Positions 15,358-21,662 of a DNA stretch of 23,259 nt are shown here, in pieces; the first letter of the stretch is position 1, and the number at the start of each line of letters is the position of its first letter. The notes below the pieces were generated by a model. The model made no database searches and was not told where the DNA came from. It saw only the letters and a list, made by a program, of their open reading frames with translations. Both the position numbers and the translations under genes were made by a program. The DNA lies in IMG/VR virus record IMGVR_UViG_3300002231_000657, positions 39,737-62,995 of that record; one strand, written 5' to 3'. The DNA is from a virus.

Positions 15358-16035
15358 ATGATATTTATCGACAATAAATACACCAAGACCTATTATGCGA
15401 TCGTAGAATCGGCAACGCAAAATCCTCACAATGGGTATACTGAAAAACATCACATAGTACCTAAATCGCTCGGCGGCGACAACACAAAGAAAAACCTGGT
15501 AAAATTATCAGCTCGACAACATTTCGTCTGTCACAGACTATTAACTAGAATGACTTCGGGAAAAGATAAAAGCAAGATGGTTCTTGCAGTATGGGCATTT
15601 ATAAGAAGTAGTAAAAATCAAAAAAGGAATAAAATTAACAGTCGAACATATTCTGTATTAAGAGAAGCATGGGCAAAAGAGATATCCGTAATAAACAGTG
15701 GCAGAAAATTACCACCACTTTCGCCCGAACATAAGAAGAAAATTTCAGAAGCAACTAAAGGAAAAAAGAAATCAGAAGCAACAAAACAAAAGATGAAAGA
15801 TTCGTGGAAATTGCGAGATAGGGATATAAGCGAATCTACTAGACAAAAGTTATCAAATGCCAGCAAAGGCAGAACACACTCAGTAGAAACAAAACAATTA
15901 ATGTCGGATCAACGAAAAGGCATTAACCCGATATGGACACAGACTGAATTTACGTGCGAACATTGCGGGAAAAAAGGTAAAGGTGCAGTCAATTATTCTA
16001 GATGGCACGGAGATAACTGTAAAAAGAAACGTTGA
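15358..16035 (+). CDS. HNH homing endonuclease with NUMOD3 repeats
   Basis: A 225-residue free-standing homing endonuclease, a selfish gene that cuts phage genomes lacking it. The nuclease domain comes first: EKHHIVPKSLGG (29-40, HH at 31-32), NLVKLSARQHFVCH with N46, H55 and H59, the usual HNH (His-Asn-His) arrangement. Next come several NUMOD3 DNA-binding repeats (SPEHKKKISEATKGK, SEATKQKMKDSW, SESTRQKLSNASKGR, SVETKQLMSDQRKG; about 121-188). A likely zinc finger closes it (C200, C203, H217, C221). No intron borders are seen, so it is an intergenic insert between gp4 and the 16109 gene. Its TGA stop lies inside the -35 box of the next promoter. The nuclease residues look intact. Confidence 0.9.
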   Translation: MIFIDNKYTKTYYAIVESATQNPHNGYTEKHHIVPKSLGGDNTKKNLVKLSARQHFVCHRLLTRMTSGKDKSKMVLAVWAFIRSSKNQKRNKINSRTYSVLREAWAKEISVINSGRKLPPLSPEHKKKISEATKGKKKSEATKQKMKDSWKLRDRDISESTRQKLSNASKGRTHSVETKQLMSDQRKGINPIWTQTEFTCEHCGKKGKGAVNYSRWHGDNCKKKR

Positions 16036-16060
16036 CATTACCACTGTTCTATGCTATAAT
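16032..16060 (+). promoter_or_regulatory. Perfect sigma70-type promoter P3
   Basis: TTGACA 16032-16037 and TATAAT 16055-16060 are spaced by 17 bp. The spacer shares ACCACTxTT with P1. The HNH stop codon (16033-16035) is part of the -35 box. It drives the 16109 and 16333 genes. Confidence 0.85.
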
Positions 16061-16108
16061 ATACAAGTTGAGGGGACGCCATTAAATTTAACTATACAGG
16101 TGATTAAA

Positions 16109-16351
16109 ATGAACGTCTTAAAAAATATAGAAATTAGTATATGTAATACAGATCAGCTTCTATCGATAGGTAAGTTTCTCGAGAAGAAAGTTGGTCCACA
16201 CATGGCCAATTGGAGATTCCGAACAGTATCGAAAAATAGATCGATAACAGAGGATTTAGCAGAAGGCAAACGTACTAAGATACGTGTAGAAATTTACACA
16301 AATGAAGATTTAATAACAGAACAGGATATAATATGTCTGATAGAATACTAA
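16109..16351 (+). CDS. Small uncharacterised protein
   Basis: An 80-residue protein. The frame is open further upstream, through the promoter, so I chose ATG 16109 because AGGTGA (16098-16103) lies 5 nt before it. It looks like a compact alpha/beta protein: LKNIEISICNTDQLLSIGKFLEKKVG, then a basic stretch WRFRTVSKNRS, then KIRVEIYTNEDLITEQDIICLIE. No known family recognised. It overlaps the next gene by 19 nt and is probably translated with it under P3. Confidence 0.7.
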   Translation: MNVLKNIEISICNTDQLLSIGKFLEKKVGPHMANWRFRTVSKNRSITEDLAEGKRTKIRVEIYTNEDLITEQDIICLIEY

Positions 16352-16707
16352 TATTAATGTGGGATGATAATGGATTGGAGTCTATTTCTGACATCACTGC
16401 CTTCGAAGATGAATCGGAAGCTAAAATGTTTGCAATATTAGCAGGTGAAGAACCACCAGACGATTCTTGGCCAAACTTACACGCAATGCGTCTACGAGCC
16501 AGATACAATACACCACGCAATTATCACATAATTGGAATTAAATTGCCAGATGATTTCACCGATGAAATAATAGAAAAAGCATTAGAGCCAAACCAACCAC
16601 CCGAGTTATTATGTAAGACTTGGAATGGCGAAGCATGGACATATGGCGAGAACATGACTCCAGTTAAGAAACACCTAATTACTCACGGTATTAACTTAAA
16701 TTATTAA
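16333..16707 (+). CDS. Uncharacterised acidic protein
   Basis: A 124-residue protein from ATG 16333, inside the end of the preceding gene. The N-terminus starts with a strand and helix (ILILMWDDNG, ITAFEDESEAKMFAILAGEEPPDDSWP), with YHIIGIKLPDDFTDEIIEKAL in the middle and a C-terminal WNGEAWTYGENMTPVKKHL. There is no membrane segment or motif I can name. It is the second gene behind P3 and is followed by a late-type leader. Confidence 0.75.
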   Translation: MSDRILILMWDDNGLESISDITAFEDESEAKMFAILAGEEPPDDSWPNLHAMRLRARYNTPRNYHIIGIKLPDDFTDEIIEKALEPNQPPELLCKTWNGEAWTYGENMTPVKKHLITHGINLNY

Positions 16708-16713
16708 TAACAT

Positions 16714-16721
16714 GGTAAATA
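16714..16721 (+). promoter_or_regulatory. Variant late promoter GGTAAATA
   Basis: It differs from the recurrent GATAAATA by one base, after the stop of the 16333 gene and ahead of the 16800 gene. It would give the leader with the mini-ORF and nested hairpin. This is weaker evidence than for the exact octamers. Confidence 0.4.
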
Positions 16722-16734
16722 AAACTACCAACCA

Positions 16735-16798
16735 AAGGAGATCAATACAATGTTGAAAATGTTTAGCTGAAGATAGCTAACTTAATAAGGAACATTGT
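16735..16798 (+). promoter_or_regulatory. Structured leader with 6-codon mini-ORF and nested hairpin
   Basis: A good ribosome site (AAAGGAG, ending at 16740) precedes ATG 16749, which opens a six-codon frame MLKMFS ending at TGA 16767-16769. The outer inverted repeat ACAATGTT (16747-16754) / AACATTGT (16791-16798) is perfect over 8 bp. It pairs the mini-ORF start with the segment just before ATG 16800. An inner stem TTAGCT (16763-16768) / AGCTAA (16775-16780) covers the mini-ORF stop. The second ribosome site (AAGGAAC, about 16787-16793) would be partly closed by the outer stem. This looks like translational coupling or attenuation; it is inference. Confidence 0.55.
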
Positions 16799-16799
16799 A

Positions 16800-17252
16800 A
16801 TGCCACGATCTTATAACGAGCGTCAGCACCTGACTGAACGCTACCAAAATAAACAGATAAAACGAGCAGGACCTTTCAAAGACTATAAACGTCGACCCAA
16901 AGATACCTTTCTGTGGGAATTAATGGGTCTTGAGATCTATCCCCGATACGATTGGAACGCACCTGCCAATCAATTAGACGGCGCCCGCCGAGGATATTAT
17001 CGCAACCACTCACCCTATTCATGCTCCTGCCACCGATGCTTAGGAGGCTGGAACAAATATGACGAAAACGAGATGCGAGCCAAACGCAAAACGTATAAAC
17101 AGGACCAAGACTACCACGATGGCCTAAAAGAGTACCACATCTCCATTTCAGATGATAAATATAAGTATGACAAAGAAATTGGAAGAAACATTCGACATAA
17201 TGCCTGCAGACGAGGAAGAATTAACCCCCACAGAAGCCTGGGAAGAATCTAA
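16800..17252 (+). CDS. Uncharacterised basic protein with a CxCxxC cluster
   Basis: A 150-residue basic, aromatic-rich protein. Residues about 36-66 are compact (DTFLWELMGLEIYPRYDW, LDGARRGYYRNHSPY). SCSCHRCLGGWNKYDENE follows near 73-90, with three Cys and one His close together, which could bind a metal ion. The C-terminal third is charged (MRAKRKTYKQDQDYHDGL, RRGRINPHRSLGRI). The last 86-101 nt overlap the start of the gp16 gene in another frame. That is long for a phage overlap, so its natural stop may be different or its C-terminus poorly constrained. The gene lies just upstream of the terminase genes. No known family recognised. Confidence 0.65.
   Translation: MPRSYNERQHLTERYQNKQIKRAGPFKDYKRRPKDTFLWELMGLEIYPRYDWNAPANQLDGARRGYYRNHSPYSCSCHRCLGGWNKYDENEMRAKRKTYKQDQDYHDGLKEYHISISDDKYKYDKEIGRNIRHNACRRGRINPHRSLGRI
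17154..17161 (+). promoter_or_regulatory. GATAAATA late promoter inside the 16800 gene, at the gp16 start
   Basis: The octamer lies 5 bp before ATG 17167. If spacing follows T4 late promoters (start about 6 bp past the box), the transcript would begin at or very near that ATG. Confidence 0.5.
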
Positions 17253-17673
17253 AGATATTATAGAACACGTCGAAGAAGATAAAACGGAGATGATTGCTGC
17301 CATTAGTAATTCGGAGAAGATCAACGCAGCACTACCTGCGATATTAGATATCGAGGTGCATGATGTCGAAATGGATGATATTGCTGCAAAGGCACTAGAT
17401 ATGTTTGATAGATTAGATGCATTGGGTATGCAAGTAACCGATGCCCACGCAGGTAAAGTGTTTGAAGTAGCATCTACTATGCTAAAAACAGCATTAGATG
17501 CAAGAGATGCAAAAGTTAATAGAAAATTAAAGCAAGTTGAGTTAATGATTAAGAAACAAAAACTCGATCACGACGTAGGTGATGTACAAACAGGACAAGG
17601 CGAAGATTTTGATAGAAACGAACTAATCAAGATGTTTATGGACACCCAAAAAGAACAACAAAGTGATAAATAG
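17167..17673 (+). CDS. 16: Small terminase subunit (T4 gp16-like)
   Basis: 168 residues from ATG 17167; T4 gp16 is 164. It should form a ring that recognises phage DNA and regulates the gp17 motor. An acidic N-terminus (about 1-60) is followed by the long central helices ALDMFDRLDALGMQVTDAHAGKVFEVASTMLKTALDARDAKVNRKLKQVELMIKKQKLD, matching the T4 gp16 layout. A polar C-terminus ends in SDK. Two other starts are possible: ATG 17152, and ATG 17200 (MPADEEELTP). None has a clear ribosome site. Its last codons (GAT AAA TAG) are also the GATAAATA of the next gene. The gp17 gene follows after two other genes. Confidence 0.75.
   Translation: MTKKLEETFDIMPADEEELTPTEAWEESKDIIEHVEEDKTEMIAAISNSEKINAALPAILDIEVHDVEMDDIAAKALDMFDRLDALGMQVTDAHAGKVFEVASTMLKTALDARDAKVNRKLKQVELMIKKQKLDHDVGDVQTGQGEDFDRNELIKMFMDTQKEQQSDK
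17665..17672 (+). promoter_or_regulatory. GATAAATA late promoter overlapping the gp16 stop
   Basis: The octamer codes for the last residues DK and most of the stop of gp16 and lies 25 nt before ATG 17698. AGGAA lies between. Confidence 0.65.
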
Positions 17674-17697
17674 TTACAACTATAGGAAACAATTAAA

Positions 17698-18306
17698 ATG
17701 ACAACATTTTTAGAATTGCTCGAAAGCAACAAAAAAGAATATAAATTCACTGTTAAATTAGCATGTCAAGAAGTAGATAATGATATGTTGGACAAAATGG
17801 AGAAGTGTTTAGAAAAATACGACTTAGTATCAGCTTCGAAGTTTAAGAAATCACCACTACAAAAGAATCCATTGGATTTTCCACGTGTTACTAACAGCGA
17901 AGTTCATACATCGGATATAGTTACTAACTACCCATGTACACAAGATTTATTATCAACTCAAATAGCAAAGGAATTAGAAATTCCACAGCACCACGTAGTA
18001 GTTTACACAGAAAACGATCCACGTGCAGCATACAACGAAGAAAATAAGCCAGAAGGCGAGTACGTAGCAAAACACGGTACAGAATATGATCCTAGCGAAG
18101 AAGAAAGCGCAGAAGGACTTGACGGACAATCACAAGCAGACACAGCAGTTGATGCAACAATTGAAGCAAGAAAAGATCGTAAAGTTACTAAAGTGTATAA
18201 CGACTTAAGCCACGAAGAAGCATTTGATGACGCAAAATTTGAAAGAGCTCCAAGAGACGGTGATAATGTAGCATCTGTTCTTTTTGGCAGACTAAAGGAA
18301 AGATAA
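17698..18306 (+). CDS. Uncharacterised protein between terminase subunits, with a leader-like N-terminus
   Basis: A 202-residue protein. It starts MTTFLELLE-S, a short leader ending in LxE like the 3733-6796 proteins. Residues about 13-105 look globular: YKFTVKLACQEVDNDMLDKMEKCLEKYDLVSASKF, PLDFPRVTNSEV, DIVTNYPCTQDLLSTQIAKELEIPQHHVVVYTEND, an alpha/beta pattern. Residues 105-170 are acidic and disordered-looking (DPSEEESAEGLDGQSQAD). The C-terminus ends NVASVLFGRLKER. No known family recognised. Its late promoter and position argue for a virion or assembly role, perhaps in the prohead core. Confidence 0.75.
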   Translation: MTTFLELLESNKKEYKFTVKLACQEVDNDMLDKMEKCLEKYDLVSASKFKKSPLQKNPLDFPRVTNSEVHTSDIVTNYPCTQDLLSTQIAKELEIPQHHVVVYTENDPRAAYNEENKPEGEYVAKHGTEYDPSEEESAEGLDGQSQADTAVDATIEARKDRKVTKVYNDLSHEEAFDDAKFERAPRDGDNVASVLFGRLKER

Positions 18307-18307
18307 A

Positions 18308-19321
18308 ATGGATATCCAAGCAAACGAATTAGCAGAACTACTAAAACTAGCCGGCGTAGCAGCACCAGATCAAGGGCCAGCAGATTTAGAACAAGAACTA
18401 GAACTTCCTATGGACGACAGCGGAGCAGTAGAAATTGAACTGCCAGTGCAAGAGCCTGAGCTATCGTCGGACGACGAAGTAGCACTACAAATAGGCGATC
18501 AAGAAATTGACGAACTAAAGCAGACTTCAGCTGATACTAAACGTAAAAACAAAGGCGATGATTACTATCACGGAGAAGTACAAGACCGTCCGGATTTAGT
18601 TGCACAATATAATAAGAAATCAGAACAAGAAGCAGAAGTAGAAGAAGACTTAGGACCTGCCCAAGCATATAGCTATGACGACCCCGAAGCTAGAGATGAT
18701 GCACAAGAATATTATGCAGATGCCGCAGCAGACGCAGAAGCAGAAGATGATTATAATGCCGAAGAAGAATTCCTTAAAATGATAGGTGCAGAATATGCTA
18801 GACCAGAAGGCGAAGATATGCAACAACGTGGTCGAGAACATACATATGATTATGAAACAAATCCAGAAGATGGCATACACAATCAAAATGATATGATGAA
18901 TACAGGCACACGAGTAGAGTATCGCGACGATGCAGATATGCAGAACGGTTACGAAGCAGAGAGCGTTGAGGCAGACGGCAGCGAAGAAGATTTACAGAAC
19001 GGTTACGGAGATATAAATCAACCAGTTAATCCAACAGGTGATGATCCGTACGGTAACGACAAGAATGAAAAACCAGTAGACCACAGAGATGATAACCCAA
19101 TCCAAGTCGAAGCAGAACAATCAGAAAAAGAAAAATATCCTAGTTCATATAACCAAGGCGTTAAAGACGGTAAAGCAGGAACAAAATGCGATAACGTAAG
19201 TGACAGATATGCACACGAAGGTAGTGCATATAATCAAGGTTATTCCGACGGCGAATCACAAAAACAAACTGAATCAATTCACGAGTCACTAGTTTACAAG
19301 TACCGAGAATTCAATGGATGA
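18308..19321 (+). CDS. Very acidic, low-complexity protein between terminase subunits
   Basis: A 337-residue protein with AAGGAAAG before ATG 18308. It opens with a short helix (NELAELLKLAGV, 6-17); the rest is dominated by D, E, Q and N with few hydrophobics (e.g. EVEEDLGPAQAYSYDDPEARDD, YYADAAADAEAEDDYNAEEEF). Near the C-terminus is a paired motif: YNQGVKDGKAG (about 278-288) and YNQGYSDGESQ (about 306-316). Acidic disorder of this kind is found in scaffold and core proteins and in DNA mimics; which applies is unknown. It overlaps the start of gp17 by 8 nt, so it is made together with the packaging motor. Confidence 0.75.
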   Translation: MDIQANELAELLKLAGVAAPDQGPADLEQELELPMDDSGAVEIELPVQEPELSSDDEVALQIGDQEIDELKQTSADTKRKNKGDDYYHGEVQDRPDLVAQYNKKSEQEAEVEEDLGPAQAYSYDDPEARDDAQEYYADAAADAEAEDDYNAEEEFLKMIGAEYARPEGEDMQQRGREHTYDYETNPEDGIHNQNDMMNTGTRVEYRDDADMQNGYEAESVEADGSEEDLQNGYGDINQPVNPTGDDPYGNDKNEKPVDHRDDNPIQVEAEQSEKEKYPSSYNQGVKDGKAGTKCDNVSDRYAHEGSAYNQGYSDGESQKQTESIHESLVYKYREFNG

Positions 19322-20888
19322 TTCACTAGTAAAAAAAGCGTTTAAAAAGGTAAAATACACACCACAGCAACTCACTGAACTAAAAAACTGTATGCACCCC
19401 AAGACAGGGCCAATGTATTTCATGGAAAATTTCATGCAGATACAACACCCGACCAAAGGTGAAATATCTTTTGACCCATTTCCTTATCAGCACGAGCTTG
19501 TAGAGTGTTACCACAACTATAAATATTCGATCGCGATGATCGGACGACAGCTAGGCAAGACGACAGTGGCCGCAGGCTACCTATTGTGGTATGCGATGTT
19601 TATCAATGACAGCCACATATTAATTGCAGCACATAAATATGATGGTGCATTAGAAATCATGGACAGAGTAAGATTTGCCTATGAAGGATTGCCTGATCAC
19701 ATTAGAGCTGGGGCCAGAGAATACAATAAAAAGTCCATTAAATTTGATAATGGTTCTACAATCGAAGCCCAAACAACTACGTCAAATACAGGACGTGGTA
19801 AATCACTATCCTTAATATACTTAGACGAGTTTGCATTCGTGGAACCTAGAATAGCCAAAGAATTTTGGACTGCAATATCTCCTACACTGTCAACAGGTGG
19901 TAAGTGTATGATCACATCCACTCCAAATACAGACGAAGATCAGTTTGCACATATTTGGTTCGAATCGCTAAAGAATGTAGACGAATACGGGAACAAAATA
20001 AGAGAAGTAGGACGTAACGGGTTTAAACCATATTATGCAACATGGGAAGCTCATCCAGACAGAGATGAAGCCTGGGCTCAACAGGAACGTAGTAAAATCG
20101 GACCTGACAGATTTGATCGTGAGCATGAGTGTAAATTTATATCATTCGACGAAACACTTATTAATCCAGCCAAACTAGCACAATTAGAAGCTAGTAAACC
20201 CACCGAAGTAGACGGACACGTAAGATGGTACAAAGATATTAATCCAAACAGAACATATGTACTTGGATTAGACCCTAGTATGGGAACGGGCGGGGATGAT
20301 GCAGCAATACAAGTATATGAATTACCATCGTTGATCCAAGTGGGCGAATGGCAACATAACAAAACTCCAATCGAAGGTCAAGTACGTGTTTTAAAACAAA
20401 TGGCAAATCATATTTATAATAAAGGTGCAACAGATTTATATTGGTCTGTAGAATCAAATAGTTTAGGTGAGGCAGTTCTTGTTGTAATACGTGATACAGG
20501 AGAAGACACCTTCCCCGGAACATTCTTGCATGACCAACGCAGAGATTTAGGTATCAAACATAGACGTAAAGGATTCATTACAACTCACAAATCCAAAATC
20601 GAAGCCTGTGCTAGACTTAAAGCATGGATTGAAACAGGTAAGCTACACGTAAAAAGTAAGAACTTAATACATCAATTAAAAATGTTTATTGCAAAAGGCA
20701 ACAGCTATGAGGCTAAAATAGGCGAACGAGATGATTTAGTTATGTCGACGGTATTAGCAATACGCATGGCGCTCGCAGTATCACTGTTCGACGATCGTGC
20801 ATATAGCGCAATTAATTCGAATGTCGATCGAGACGGAACGGATGACGAAGGCGAGTATGCAGCACCACTGCCTATAATGGTAGTCTAA
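19314..20888 (+). CDS. 17: Large terminase subunit, DNA packaging motor (T4 gp17-like)
   Basis: A 524-residue ATPase-nuclease that pumps DNA into the prohead and cuts concatemers; T4 gp17 is 610 residues. The ATPase domain has Walker A GRQLGKTT (77-84), Walker B LIYLDEF with D171 and E172, and the coupling motif TSTPN (201-205). The RNase H-like nuclease domain has GLDPSMGTGGDD with D320, SVESNSLGE with E380 and ERDDLVM with D473/D474, the expected acidic triad. All key residues are present. The shorter length reflects a shorter N-terminus before the Walker A motif than in T4. The ATG overlaps the acidic gene upstream. Confidence 0.95.
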   Translation: MDDSLVKKAFKKVKYTPQQLTELKNCMHPKTGPMYFMENFMQIQHPTKGEISFDPFPYQHELVECYHNYKYSIAMIGRQLGKTTVAAGYLLWYAMFINDSHILIAAHKYDGALEIMDRVRFAYEGLPDHIRAGAREYNKKSIKFDNGSTIEAQTTTSNTGRGKSLSLIYLDEFAFVEPRIAKEFWTAISPTLSTGGKCMITSTPNTDEDQFAHIWFESLKNVDEYGNKIREVGRNGFKPYYATWEAHPDRDEAWAQQERSKIGPDRFDREHECKFISFDETLINPAKLAQLEASKPTEVDGHVRWYKDINPNRTYVLGLDPSMGTGGDDAAIQVYELPSLIQVGEWQHNKTPIEGQVRVLKQMANHIYNKGATDLYWSVESNSLGEAVLVVIRDTGEDTFPGTFLHDQRRDLGIKHRRKGFITTHKSKIEACARLKAWIETGKLHVKSKNLIHQLKMFIAKGNSYEAKIGERDDLVMSTVLAIRMALAVSLFDDRAYSAINSNVDRDGTDDEGEYAAPLPIMVV

Positions 20889-20901
20889 ATCCTCCATTTT
20901 A

Positions 20902-20909
20902 GATAAATA
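20902..20909 (+). promoter_or_regulatory. GATAAATA late promoter after gp17
   Basis: The octamer lies 20 nt before ATG 20930, with AAAAAGGAA between. It separates the last two genes from the packaging genes. Confidence 0.7.
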
Positions 20910-20929
20910 CAAAAAAGGAATTTATTTAA

Positions 20930-21616
20930 ATGGTAAACTATTCAAAGATAGCAGACAAATTATACGGCATGATTAAAGGTCAAGGCTTTGACGTCAAATC
21001 ATTCACTGAAGATGGTAAAGAAACTGTAGATACAGCAGAGGCAGTATATTTCTTTGTATCTGATCCAAATATAATGGTAGCACTAGATCAAGACAATGCA
21101 ACTATTAGATTTCACAAAAGTAAAGATTTACCACTCGCCGTAATCGATAAGTTACGAAAGCAAATACGCAAACTATCACAGAATAACGTATTAAACTTTG
21201 AATTTAAAGTAGTCGGCAAAGAAATTACACCGAAAGAATATTCTTACGAAACTAAACGAAAGGAAAGAACAATGGAATCAATAGATAAATTTGCAAACAC
21301 ACTTAAAGGATTAAGCGGATGGGATGTCTATATTAGAAATAATTACTCATTTACCGGTGGATATCCAAAAGATACTGTTCACCCATATACCGTGGCTGCA
21401 ACCACCGGAGAAGAAGCAAAACAAGTTGTATTAGATAATGCAGCTGAAATACTAAAAGCTATGTTAATGATACGAGCCCACAGTGGTAGGAAAATACTAC
21501 CAAGAAAATACGCAAGGGATATCGTACCTGATACTATAGGTAAAGCTGAACCGACACGTATTATAACTTCGCCTTCTAAATCGTATTTTTACACCTCACG
21601 GCAAGCAAAATTTTGA
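20930..21616 (+). CDS. N-terminal half of a split phage protein joined to a foreign C-terminal module
   Basis: A 228-residue protein. Residues 1-114 (MVNYSKIADKLYGMIKGQGF, AVYFFVSDPNIMVALDQD, LRKQIRKLS, FEFKVVGKEITPKEYSYETK) match, from memory, the N-terminus of a larger uncharacterised protein in marine T4-like phages. Residues 115-228 start at an internal ATG (21272) with its own strong AAGGAAAG site. They form a separate module (SGWDVYIRNNYSFTGGYP, VHPYTVAATTGEEAKQVVLDNAAEILKAML, RAHSGRKILPRKYARDI). The 391 bp from 21272 to 21662 look inserted: without them the upstream frame runs straight into the next gene. The module could also be made alone from 21272. Function unknown. Confidence 0.75.
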   Translation: MVNYSKIADKLYGMIKGQGFDVKSFTEDGKETVDTAEAVYFFVSDPNIMVALDQDNATIRFHKSKDLPLAVIDKLRKQIRKLSQNNVLNFEFKVVGKEITPKEYSYETKRKERTMESIDKFANTLKGLSGWDVYIRNNYSFTGGYPKDTVHPYTVAATTGEEAKQVVLDNAAEILKAMLMIRAHSGRKILPRKYARDIVPDTIGKAEPTRIITSPSKSYFYTSRQAKF

Positions 21617-21662
21617 AATTAAAAAGAATAAACTTATACCAAGTGTCCAAAAAGAAAAAACA

